DNA of 64,000 nt from Variovorax sp. PMC12. GTDB lineage: Bacteria > Pseudomonadota > Gammaproteobacteria > Burkholderiales > Burkholderiaceae_C. Below the pieces are notes generated by a model. It worked only from the letters and a program-made list of their open reading frames with translations. It searched no databases and was not told the origin of the DNA. A program made the position numbers and the translations under genes. Of this stretch, positions 25,918-34,700 are shown in pieces (positions within the stretch are counted from its first letter, which is position 1; every line of letters starts with the position of its first letter). The DNA lies in NCBI RefSeq assembly GCF_003019815.1, contig NZ_CP027773.1:4304501-4368500 (forward strand), given 5' to 3'.

Positions 25918-26739
25918 CTAGCGCCAGGCCGGCACGTTGGCCAGGCGGGAGAGCGGGAAGCGGTCGACTTCGTGCAGCAGCTCGACGAAGCGGCGGCCCA
26001 CATGGTCGAGCACCGCCGCGCCCTTCTCGGCCGTGGCGCGCGTGGCGTCGCCGGCGGCGCCCGCGGGGTTGATGTCGTGCATCTGCCAGCCGAGCTTGCC
26101 GCTGGGCGTGATCGAGAGGAACTTGTTCTCGGCGGCCAGTTGCTCGGTCATGGAGCTGAAGTTCTGGAACTGGTCGCGGCGCACGTAGTCGGGCGTCAGG
26201 TGCAGCATCACCGAGCTTTCGAGGTCGCCGGCATGGATGCCGTGCCTGCCCTCGTGCGCGGTGAACAGGCCATCGGGCAGGCCCAGCGTGTACCAGTTGG
26301 CGGCCACGACCATCATGTCGTGCTCCTCGCGCAGGTCGCGCGCCACGATGTCCATGACGCTCATCTGCCCGCCGTGGCTGTTGTAGAGCACCAGCTTGCG
26401 CACGCCGGCTTTCGCAACGCAGGCGCCGATGTCTTTCCACATCGCGATCAGGGTGGCCGCCGACACGGTGAGCGTGCCCGGGTAGCGCGAGTGCTCGTTG
26501 CTCTTGCCGTAGGGCACGGTGGGCAGGAAGAGCACCGGCAGGTCGTCGGGCAGGTGGGGCAGCGTGGCGCGCACCATGCCGTCGATGGTCGCGGTGTCGG
26601 TCGACATCGGCAGGTGGGGGCCGTGCTGTTCGGTGGCGCCGACCGGCAGCACCGCGATGAGCCGTTCACGGTCGAGGCGGGAGAACTCTTCGCTGGTCAG
26701 GTCGGACCAGAAACGGCTGCGCAGGGGAGGTGTATTCAT
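25918..26739 (-). CDS. Creatininase-family amidohydrolase
   Basis: 273 residues. Metal-ligand motifs of the creatininase family are all present: GATEQHGPHLPMSTD (about 34-48, Glu, His and Asp), YNSHGGQ and HAGDLESS (Glu). Members open creatinine, deformylate FAPy in flavin/F420 synthesis or cut the mycofactocin precursor; no mft or F420 genes are here. As first gene of an importer operon it probably opens a lactam or imide ring after uptake. A RutR-like operator lies just upstream. Confidence 0.9.
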   Translation of the reverse strand: MNTPPLRSRFWSDLTSEEFSRLDRERLIAVLPVGATEQHGPHLPMSTDTATIDGMVRATLPHLPDDLPVLFLPTVPYGKSNEHSRYPGTLTVSAATLIAMWKDIGACVAKAGVRKLVLYNSHGGQMSVMDIVARDLREEHDMMVVAANWYTLGLPDGLFTAHEGRHGIHAGDLESSVMLHLTPDYVRRDQFQNFSSMTEQLAAENKFLSITPSGKLGWQMHDINPAGAAGDATRATAEKGAAVLDHVGRRFVELLHEVDRFPLSRLANVPAWR

Positions 26740-26781
26740 CGGGGCTGTACCTCGTGACGCCGGAGTTGGCGGTGGCTTAAA

Positions 26782-26797
26782 TTATCCATATGGTCAA
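26782..26797 (-). promoter_or_regulatory. RutR-like operator upstream of the creatininase operon
   Basis: TTATCCATATGGTCAA matches 12 of the 14 fixed positions of the E. coli RutR consensus TTGACCA-N2-TGGTCAA, with the right half perfect. It lies 43 bases ahead of the creatininase ATG, and a RutR-like TetR regulator is coded at 19179-19871. The consensus comes from published E. coli work; its use here is inferred. Confidence 0.6.
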
Positions 26798-26868
26798 AAA
26801 AGACTGGCTATCCGTGGATACCCGGCGATTTTTCGCATGCAAGCGCCATGCCATCAAATTCACCCGTT

Positions 26869-26884
26869 TGGTCAAAAATTGACC
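26869..26884 (-). promoter_or_regulatory. Second TGGTCAA/TTGACC site
   Basis: TGGTCAA, AAA, TTGACC: the same half-sites as the RutR-like operator but in the opposite (everted) order, forming a GGTCAA-AAA-TTGACC inverted repeat. It is 87 bases upstream of the first site and shares the ten bases TGGTCAAAAA with it. It could be a second binding site for the same regulator. Confidence 0.45.
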
Positions 26885-26908
26885 CGCCGGGCGCCCCGAA
26901 CCGGTGCG

Positions 26909-28534
26909 TCAGCGCCGCACCACGTAGCGCGTGATGACCGGCGCCGCCTCGCCGATGTGGAAGGCGAGCCTGCGTTCCCGCAGCGCCATGTCGCTCGCGG
27001 TGGCGCGGTTGAAGCGGCGCAGGTGGTCGGTCCACGAGTCGTCGACGATCTGCTCCACGTAGCGCTCGGGCTGCACGATGTCGTGCAGCAGCTCCCAGCC
27101 GATGGCGCCCTGGCTCAGGCGCGCGCGGCGCGTCTGCTGCATCACGAGGTGGAAGGCGGCGGCGCGGGCGGGGTCGATGATGTATTCGACCGTGATCACC
27201 ACGCGGCCTTCTTCCTGCGGTGCCTCGGCCGGCGGGCCGGCGGCCCAGCCGGCCGCGGCGGGGCTGGTGTCGTCCTCGCCGCTCACGTCGGTCACCCAGC
27301 GCAGGGCCAGCAGCATCACCAGCGTGCCGCTGATGGCGCCGATGACCAGGCTCAGCTGCAGCGTCGTGACCGTGGCCACCTGGCCCCAGATGGCCGCGCC
27401 GATCGCGCTCGCACCCATGATCGCCATCTGGTACATCGACATGCCGCGCGCGCGCACCCAGTCGGGCAGCGCGAGCTGGGCCGACACCGAGAGCGAATTG
27501 GCCACCGTGATCCACGCCATGCCGCCGAAGAACATCGCCGGCACCGCCACCCAGGCATTGGGCGCGACGGCCATCACCGCCGTGGCGCCCGACTGCAGCA
27601 GCGTGCCGCGCAGCACCAGCTGGTCGCGCCCCAGCGCCTGGCGCAGCCGCGGCAGGAACAGCACCGCGATGATCGCGCCCGAACCCATGGCCGCCAGCAG
27701 CAGCGTGAAGGTGCCGGCGCCGCCGCCCTTCAGGTTGCGCGCCAGCAGCGGCAGCAGGGCCAGCAGGGCGGTGGAGTGGAAGAAGAAGATCGACACGCGC
27801 ACCAGCACCGCGCGCATGCGCTGCGACTGCCGCACGAACTGCACGCCCACGCGCATCGCGCCGATGAGCTTCTCGCGGCCCAGCGGATTGGGCGTGTGCG
27901 CGCGCCGCCAGCGCAGCACCACGAAGCCCGAGGCCACCGACAGCACCGCGTTGAGCGCGAACACCCACACGGTGCCGGCGCTCGCGATCAGCACGCCGGC
28001 GGTGAGCGGGCCGACGATGCGCGATGCGTTCATGGCGATGCCGTTGAGCCCCAGCGCGGCCGGCAGCTGCGGCCGCGGCACCAGCTCGGGCACGATGGCC
28101 GCGAACACCGGCCAGCGCAGCGCCAGCCCGATGCCGTTGGCGAAGGTGAGCGCCAGCAGCAGCGGCGCCGTCATCACGTCGAGCGCCAGTGCCGCGCACA
28201 GCACGATGGCGGTGCCGGCCAGCCAGAACTGCGTGGCCACCAGCCAGCGCCTGCGGTCGAGGATGTCGGCCAGCGCGCCGCTGGGCAGGCCCAGCAGGAA
28301 CACCGGCAGCGTGGAGGCCGACTGCACCAGCGCCACCCAGATGGGCGAGGAGGTGAGCGAGGTCATCATCCACGCCGCGGCCACATCGTTCATCCACATG
28401 CAGATGTTGGCGATGAGCCAGGTGCTCCACAGCATGCGGAACACGGGGAGCTTCAGGGGCTCGAGGGCCGCGAGCTTCGAGGGCTGCGGCCGCTTGGGCG
28501 GGATCGGTGTCTCTTCGGGGGATATGGGTGGCAT
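26909..28534 (-). CDS. MFS exporter (MFS_3/EntS type) with C-terminal soluble domain
   Basis: 541 residues. The first ~420 form a 12-helix transporter of the MFS_3 (EntS-like) family, with motif A variant GALADILDRRRW. After a Pro/Ala-rich linker (about 425-450) a ~90-residue cytoplasmic domain begins VVITVEYIIDP and holds GAIGWELLHDIVQPERYVEQ and LRRFNRATASD; this pattern resembles the ferredoxin-like domain of antibiotic biosynthesis monooxygenases. The substrate is unknown. It is not obviously in the operon of the creatininase gene, which starts 170 bases downstream behind its own operators. Confidence 0.87.
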   Translation of the reverse strand: MPPISPEETPIPPKRPQPSKLAALEPLKLPVFRMLWSTWLIANICMWMNDVAAAWMMTSLTSSPIWVALVQSASTLPVFLLGLPSGALADILDRRRWLVATQFWLAGTAIVLCAALALDVMTAPLLLALTFANGIGLALRWPVFAAIVPELVPRPQLPAALGLNGIAMNASRIVGPLTAGVLIASAGTVWVFALNAVLSVASGFVVLRWRRAHTPNPLGREKLIGAMRVGVQFVRQSQRMRAVLVRVSIFFFHSTALLALLPLLARNLKGGGAGTFTLLLAAMGSGAIIAVLFLPRLRQALGRDQLVLRGTLLQSGATAVMAVAPNAWVAVPAMFFGGMAWITVANSLSVSAQLALPDWVRARGMSMYQMAIMGASAIGAAIWGQVATVTTLQLSLVIGAISGTLVMLLALRWVTDVSGEDDTSPAAAGWAAGPPAEAPQEEGRVVITVEYIIDPARAAAFHLVMQQTRRARLSQGAIGWELLHDIVQPERYVEQIVDDSWTDHLRRFNRATASDMALRERRLAFHIGEAAPVITRYVVRR

Positions 28535-28566
28535 GTGCCGTTATTGTGGCGCGCCCCTTTCCCGTC

Positions 28567-29337
28567 TCAGCCCCGATCGCTGCGGGCGAGACGGATTTCC
28601 AGGCGGCGCAGCATCGTCGTGAGCACCAGCGTCATCACCCAGTAGATCACCGAGATCGCAAGGTACGGCTCCCAGTAGCGCGCATAGGCGCCGGCCACGG
28701 TGCGGGCCGCGTAGGCCAGCTCGGCCAGGCCGATGGCGGACACCAGCGAGGTGTCTTTCAGCAGCGCGATCGCGTTGTTGCCCAGGGGCGGCAGCATGCG
28801 GCGGAAGGCCTGCGGCAGCACCACGTAGCGCATCACCTGCGCGGGCGAGAAGCCGAGCGAGCGGCCGGCATCGAACTGCCCGCGCGAGATCGACTGGATG
28901 CCGGCGCGGAACACCTCGGAGATGTAGGCCGCCGAGTTGAGCGTGAGCGCCACCACGCCCGAGATGAGCGCACCGTGCTCCTGCTTGAGCGTGCGCGCCA
29001 GTTCGCCGTCGATCAGCAGGCCGCTGGTCGGGTGGATGAACACCGGCATCACCGCGAAGTGGATCAGCAGGATCTGCACGAACAGCGGCGTGCCGCGAAA
29101 GAAGCTCACGTACACCGTGGCGGGCCAGCGCAGGAAGAAGCGCGCGACCCAGGTCCAGGGCGCGTGGCGCGGCTGCGCCAGCCGCGCGAGCGCGAGGCAC
29201 AGGCCCCAGCTGGACCCCAGCAGCACGCAGACCACGGTCATGCGCAGCGTCATCCAGGCGCCCTGCCAGAACAGGTCCTTGTATTCGACCAGGATGTCCC
29301 ATCGGAACCATCCGAACAGCAGCACCGGTTGTTCCAT
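28567..29337 (-). CDS. Polar amino-acid ABC transporter permease (HisM/GlnP type)
   Basis: 256 residues with about five membrane helices. The amino-acid permease signature is in VSFFRGTPLFVQI, and the ATPase-contact EAA loop in AGRSLGFSPAQVMRYVVLPQAFRRMLPPLGN. It follows its binding-protein gene by 86 bases, with a strong hairpin between them. No ATP-binding subunit gene is near, so one must be supplied from elsewhere. Confidence 0.92.
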   Translation of the reverse strand: MEQPVLLFGWFRWDILVEYKDLFWQGAWMTLRMTVVCVLLGSSWGLCLALARLAQPRHAPWTWVARFFLRWPATVYVSFFRGTPLFVQILLIHFAVMPVFIHPTSGLLIDGELARTLKQEHGALISGVVALTLNSAAYISEVFRAGIQSISRGQFDAGRSLGFSPAQVMRYVVLPQAFRRMLPPLGNNAIALLKDTSLVSAIGLAELAYAARTVAGAYARYWEPYLAISVIYWVMTLVLTTMLRRLEIRLARSDRG

Positions 29338-29380
29338 GTTTGCGTCCTCAAACTCTCTCGATCAGTCAACGGAAAACGAA

Positions 29381-29401
29381 ACGGCCGCTTGGGGCGGCCG
29401 T
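29381..29401 (-). terminator. Hairpin between amino-acid binding protein and permease genes
   Basis: ACGGCCGC and GCGGCCGT form a perfect 8-bp stem with a 5-base loop; on the minus strand TTCGTTTTCC follows. A partial terminator here would give more binding protein than permease, as is common in ABC importers. Confidence 0.6.
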
Positions 29402-29423
29402 ATTCAATGAAATGCCGTGCGGC

Positions 29424-30182
29424 TCAGCGCACGTTCGGATCCTTGTTGAACCACTTCTTGTAGATGGTCACGTAGCTGCCGTCGGCGCGAATCGCAGCGA
29501 GGCCGGCGGTGAGCTTGTCGAGCAGGGCCTTGTCGCCCTTCTTCACGACGATGCCGAAGCCTTCCTCGGGGAAGGACTTGTCGTCGATGGTCTTGAGCTC
29601 GGGGTTCTGCGCCACGCGATAGGCGATGACGCCGTTGTCGCCCATGGCCGCATCGACGCCGCCGCCGGCCAGCTCGGAAATGATGAGCGGCGTGCTCTCG
29701 AAGCGGCGGATGTCGGGGTTGGTCTTGCCGAACTCGCGCGAGGCGATGTCGTCGGCGGTGGAGGCGCTGACCACGGCGATCTTCTTGCCGGCCAGGTCCT
29801 TCAGCGAGGCGACCTTGCTGTTCTTCGGCAGCGCGATCAGCTGGCGGGCCGCGAAGTAGGGCGGCGTGAAGTCGTAGCTCTGCTTGCGCTTCTCGTTGAT
29901 GGTCACGCCCGAGATCACGAGGTCGACGTCGCCGTTGTTCAGCGCGCCGAAGATGCCGGTGAAGGGCGTGTTGACGACCTTGATCTTCAGGCCCTGCTGC
30001 TTGGCGATGGCATTGATGATGTCGATGTCGAAGCCGACGATCTGCTTGTCCTTGTTCTCGAAGGCGAACGGCGCGTAGGTGGCGCTGGAGGCCACGATCA
30101 GTTCGCGGTTCTGCGCCTGGGCGCCGAAGGCGAGCGTGGCGGCGGCAAGGCCGAGGGCCAGGGCGCGGCGGATGGGGTTCAT
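29424..30182 (-). CDS. Amino-acid ABC transporter substrate-binding protein
   Basis: 252 residues; Sec signal peptide ends near AFGAQAQ (about residue 22). The SBP_bac_3 fold shows ATYAPFAFENKDKQIVGFDIDIINAIAK, GDVDLVISGVTINEKRKQSYDFTPPY in its parts and the closing TIYKKWF. It binds a polar amino acid or related compound. AGGA lies 6 bases before the ATG; a longer upstream frame lacks a signal peptide. Confidence 0.93.
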   Translation of the reverse strand: MNPIRRALALGLAAATLAFGAQAQNRELIVASSATYAPFAFENKDKQIVGFDIDIINAIAKQQGLKIKVVNTPFTGIFGALNNGDVDLVISGVTINEKRKQSYDFTPPYFAARQLIALPKNSKVASLKDLAGKKIAVVSASTADDIASREFGKTNPDIRRFESTPLIISELAGGGVDAAMGDNGVIAYRVAQNPELKTIDDKSFPEEGFGIVVKKGDKALLDKLTAGLAAIRADGSYVTIYKKWFNKDPNVR

Positions 30183-30261
30183 TGAGGGTCCTCGTTTCCG
30201 CGGTTGGCGGGGTATGGTGGGCGACGATTTTAGGCGGCCGCCGGGCCGCGCCACGGCGCGA

Positions 30262-31035
30262 TCAGCGCCCGAACAGGACGTACAGCACCACCAGGGCCGC
30301 CACGACGGCGCCGATCATCTTCCAGCGGGCGGGAACGAGGCCGGGCGAGGTGTTGACGGAAATCGTGGTCTTGGAGAAATACGCCGAGGTGGAAGAGGTC
30401 GAGGAAGACGCCGAGCTCGAAGTCGACGTGACGAACGACGTCGCCGTGCGCGAAGGCTTTCTGGCCTGTGCGACGCGGGCCGCCGCGTCGGCGACGATGT
30501 CGGCGTGTCCCGCGCGCCCGGCCAGCGCCGCCAGGTCGTCGTCGCTCAGGGCGCCCGATCCGAGCACTGTCCAGGCGAGCGTCGCGGGCAGCGAATCGGG
30601 CGCGGCCCAGGCTGCCTGGTGCGTGGGCAGCATCGTGAGGCTGTGCGCATGCTGCACCGCGTCGACGAGCCCGAGGGCGAGCAACCGGTCGAGCGCGTCG
30701 GCGCTCACGCCGTCCTGCATCCGGCGCTCCCGCAGGCGCAGCTGGAACTGCGCCCACGGCGGCAGCGGCAGCTCGCTGCTCACCAGGCCGGTCGCTTCCG
30801 ACACGATCGCCTGCGCTTCGTTTGCGCGGCCGGCGGCCGCGCGGGCGGGCAGGTCGGCCAGCTGCGCGGTCGAGACGATCTCGCGCGCCACCACCCAGGC
30901 CAGGGCTTCGGCGGGCGTGCGCAGCGTGACCACGCTGAGCTCGGGGTCGCTGGCGGCGGCCGTGTGTTCGGCGTCGGTCAGCAAGCGCATTTCATGCAGC
31001 CAGGACAGTGCCCGGCGGCCGGTGTCGGGATTCAT
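30262..31035 (-). CDS. Tail-anchored protein of unknown function with Ser/Thr-rich linker
   Basis: 257 residues, no family recognised. The first ~190 residues are helical and Ala/Leu-rich with no signal peptide. A Ser/Thr-only stretch (about 203-235, TSTSSSASSSTSSTS in part) follows, then a single C-terminal helix (MIGAVVAALVVLYVLFG) ending in R. This layout is a cytoplasmic domain on a flexible stalk anchored by its tail. AGGAAGGG precedes the ATG at 31035. It stands alone between an importer gene and an Lrp regulator. Confidence 0.7.
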   Translation of the reverse strand: MNPDTGRRALSWLHEMRLLTDAEHTAAASDPELSVVTLRTPAEALAWVVAREIVSTAQLADLPARAAAGRANEAQAIVSEATGLVSSELPLPPWAQFQLRLRERRMQDGVSADALDRLLALGLVDAVQHAHSLTMLPTHQAAWAAPDSLPATLAWTVLGSGALSDDDLAALAGRAGHADIVADAAARVAQARKPSRTATSFVTSTSSSASSSTSSTSAYFSKTTISVNTSPGLVPARWKMIGAVVAALVVLYVLFGR

Positions 31036-31090
31036 GGAGCAGCCCTTCCTCTTCGTTGTGATCGGCGCATGCTCGCACACCGCCGCGCGG

Positions 31091-31576
31091 CTACTTGCCC
31101 CGGGCGGCCAGGTGCCCCAGCGGCAGCGCGCTGCTGGCCTTCACCTCGCCCAGCGAGAAGCTGGTGTGCAGGTCTTTCACGTTCGGCAGGTTCATCAGGT
31201 GCTGGCGCGCGAAGGCCGAGAAGCTGTCCAGGTCCTGCGCCACCACCTGCAGCTCGAAGGTGCCGGTGCCGCTGATGTAGTGGCAGGCGACCACGTCGGG
31301 CAGCTTGCGGATGGCGTCTTCCAGCTTGCGGGTGGCCTCGTGCGTGACGCGCTCGGTGTCCACGCGCACGAAAGCGAGCACGCCCAGCCCTATCTTGTGG
31401 CGGTCGATCTCGGCGTGGTAGCCCTTGATGAAGCCGGCCTCCTCCAGCGCCCGCACCCGGCGCCAGCAGGGCGCGGCCGAGAGGCCCACGCGCTGCGCAA
31501 GCTCGGCGTTCGTGAGGCGTCCGTCGGCCTGCAGTTCTTGCAGGATTGCGAGGTCGAACTTGTCAATGCTTTCCAT
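31091..31576 (-). CDS. Lrp/AsnC-family regulator of the ketoacid oxidoreductase
   Basis: 161 residues: helix-turn-helix (about 8-50, LAILQELQADGRLTNAELAQRVGLS) and RAM domain (CHYISGTGTFELQVVAQD). It is divergent from the indolepyruvate oxidoreductase gene with ~180 bases between starts, and a perfect palindrome lies 7 bases upstream of its own ATG, which suggests autoregulation as well as control of the neighbour. The ligand is probably an aromatic or branched amino acid, as inferred from the target. Confidence 0.92.
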   Translation of the reverse strand: MESIDKFDLAILQELQADGRLTNAELAQRVGLSAAPCWRRVRALEEAGFIKGYHAEIDRHKIGLGVLAFVRVDTERVTHEATRKLEDAIRKLPDVVACHYISGTGTFELQVVAQDLDSFSAFARQHLMNLPNVKDLHTSFSLGEVKASSALPLGHLAARGK

Positions 31577-31582
31577 GGAGTC

Positions 31583-31600
31583 GAATCTTAAGCAAGATTC
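31583..31600. promoter_or_regulatory. Palindrome in the Lrp/oxidoreductase divergent promoter region
   Basis: GAATCTT, AAGC, AAGATTC: a perfect 7-bp inverted repeat, immediately upstream of the Lrp start codon and in front of the oxidoreductase gene. Size and place fit an Lrp-family operator. Confidence 0.5.
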
Positions 31601-31754
31601 TTTCTGGAACAGGGTTTTTCAGGGCAAAGAACGCAAACACCTGTCGCGGACCCCGGCATACACTTTGCATGATCATGGGCTCGTGCCCTACCCGGGCGAA
31701 GACCCACAGCAATCAGCCAGGCCCACAAGGCCCTGCCATACGGAGACAGAAAAA

Positions 31755-34700
31755 ATGAATGCACCGCTGCCCGCGCACATTCGCAAGGCCCTGGAAACGG
31801 TCACGCTCGACGACAAATACTCGCTCGACTACGGCCGGGCCTTCATGAGCGGCGTCCAGGCCCTCGTCAAGCTGCCCATGCTGCAGCGCCTGCGCGACCA
31901 GCAGGCCGGCAAGAACACCGCCGGCTTCATCAGCGGCTACCGCGGCTCCCCGCTCGGCGGCTATGACCAGGCCCTGTGGAAGGCCAGCAAGTTCCTGAAG
32001 GAACAGAACATCGTCTTCCAGCCCGGCGTGAACGAAGAGCTGGCCGCCACCGCGCTATGGGGCACCCAGCAACTGGGCTTCTCCCCGCAGGGCACCAACA
32101 AGTTCGACGGCGTCTTCGGCATCTGGTACGGCAAGGGCCCGGGCGTGGACCGCTGCTCCGACGTCTTCAAGCACGCCAACATGGCCGGCACCACCGAGTT
32201 CGGCGGCGTCATCGCGGTGGCGGGCGACGACCACATCTCCAAGAGCAGCACGGCCGCGCACCAGAGCGACCACATCTTCAAGGCCTGCGGCACGCCGGTG
32301 TTCTTTCCCGCGAACGTGCAGGAAATCCTCGACCTGGGCATCCACGCCTTCGCGCTGAGCCGTTTCTCGGGCGTGTGGTCGGGCATGAAGACGATCCAGG
32401 AGATCGTCGAGTCGAGCGCCACGGCCATGATCGACCCCGAGCGCGTCGAGATCGTCATTCCCACCGACTTCGAAATGCCGCCCGGCGGCCTGCACATCCG
32501 CTGGCCCGACCATGCGCTGGAGCAGGAAGCCCGGCTCATGCACTACAAGTGGTACGCCGCGCTGGCGTACATCCGCGCCAACCGGCTGAACCACAACGTC
32601 ATTCAAGGCCCGAACGACCGCTTCGGCATCATGGCCAGCGGCAAGGCCTTCAACGACACCCGCCAGGCGCTGATCGACCTGGGCCTGGACGATGCGGCCT
32701 GCCGCCAGCTGGGCATCCGCCTGCACAAGGTGGGGGTGGTTTGGCCGCTGGAAGCGCAGCTCACGCGCGAGTTCGCCACCGGCCTGCAGGAGATCCTGGT
32801 GGTCGAGGAAAAGCGCCAGGTCATCGAATACCAGCTCAAGGAAGAGCTCTACAACTGGCGCTCCGATGTGCGGCCCAACGTGGTCGGCAAGTTCGACGAA
32901 GGCGAGGTGCACGCGGCGGAGGGCTACTCCGGCGGCGAATGGTCGATGCCCAACCCGACCGCGCACACCCTGCTGCGCGCCAACGCCGACCTGAACCCCG
33001 CCATGATCGCCAAGGCCATTGCCGGGCGGCTGCGCAAGACCGGCCTGCTGGCCGCCGCCGGCGCCGACATGGCCGCGCGCATCGACGCCCAGCTGGCCAT
33101 CCTCGAGGCCAAGGAGCGCTCGATGGTGGTGCAGCAGGCCTCCACCAGCGTGGTCGACGCCACCCGCCAGCCCTGGTTCTGCTCGGGCTGCCCGCACAAC
33201 ACCAGCACCGTGGTGCCCGAAGGCTCGCGCGCGATGGGCGGCATCGGCTGCCACTTCATGGCGACCTGGATGGACCGCTCCACCATCGGCTTCACGCAGA
33301 TGGGCGGCGAGGGCGTGCCGTGGGTGGGCCAGCAGCCCTTCACCACCGACCAGCACATCTTCGCGAACCTGGGCGACGGCACCTACTTCCACAGCGGCCT
33401 GCTCGCCATCCGCCAGAGCATCGCGGCGGGCGTGAACATCACCTACAAGATCCTCTACAACGACGCGGTCGCCATGACCGGCGGCCAGCAGGTCGGCGAG
33501 CGGCCCGAAGGCCACTCGGTGCTGCAGATCGCCGAGAGCCTGCATGCCGAAGGCGCGGTGAAGGTCGTGATCGTGACCGACGAGCCCGAGAAGTACGAGG
33601 GCGTGAACATCCCCGGCGACCATGTGCAGGTCAAGCACCGCGACCTGCTCGACGACGTGCAGCGCGAGTTCCGCAAGATCCCCGGCACCACGGCCATCAT
33701 CTACGACCAGACCTGCGCCACCGAGAAGCGCCGCCGCCGCAAGCGGGGCACGGCCGTCGATCCGGCCAAGCGCGTGGTCATCAACGAGCTGGTGTGCGAG
33801 GGCTGCGGCGACTGCAGCGTGCAGAGCAACTGCCTGAGCGTGGAGCCGCTGGAAACCGAATTCGGCCGCAAGCGCACCATCAACCAGAGCAGCTGCAACA
33901 AGGACATGAGCTGCCTGAAGGGCTTCTGCCCGAGCTTCGTGACGGTCGAAGGCGGCCAGCTCAAGAAGAAGGGCAAGAACAAGGCGGCCACGCCGGCCGA
34001 GTTCGGCCTGCTGCCCGAGCCCGCGATTCCGTCGCTGGTCGGCGGCAAGGTCTGGGGCGTGGTGGTGGCGGGCGTCGGAGGTACCGGCGTCATCACCATC
34101 GGCCAGCTGCTGGGCATGGCCGCGCACATCGAGGCCAAGGGCATCGTCACGCAGGACGCGGCCGGCCTTGCGCAAAAGGGCGGCGCCACCTGGAGCCACG
34201 TGCTGATCGGCGACACGCAGGACGACATCCGCACCACGCGCGTCGGCACCGCGGCGGCCGACCTGATCCTGGCCTGCGACCCGCTGGTCACGGTCAACGG
34301 CGAAACCATGGCGCGCATGCGCGAAGGGCGCACGCACGTGGCGCTCAACAGCCACAGCTCGCCCACCGCCGCCTTCGTGCGCAACGCCAACTGGCAGAAC
34401 CCGGAAGACGCCTGCGCCGCCGAGATCGCGCGCGCCGTGGGCATCGACGCCATGGGCACCTTCGACGCCGATGCAGCCGCCACCACGCTGATGGGCGACA
34501 GCATCTACGTCAACCCGATGATCCTGGGCTACGCCTGGCAGAAGGGCTGGATCCCGCTGGAGCACGAGTCGCTGATGCGCGCCATCGAGCTGAACGCCGT
34601 GGCCGTCGAGAACAACAAGACGGCCTTCGAATGGGGCCGCCAGGCGGCGGTGCGGCCCGAAGAGCTGCAAAAGCGCGTGCGCCCCGGCCAGGTCATCGAG

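Noticed and set aside
26869..26884. Terminator of the MFS gene
   Set aside because: The GGTCAA stem has a three-base loop, is A/T-rich and has no T-run after it; half-site likeness to the RutR box explains it better.
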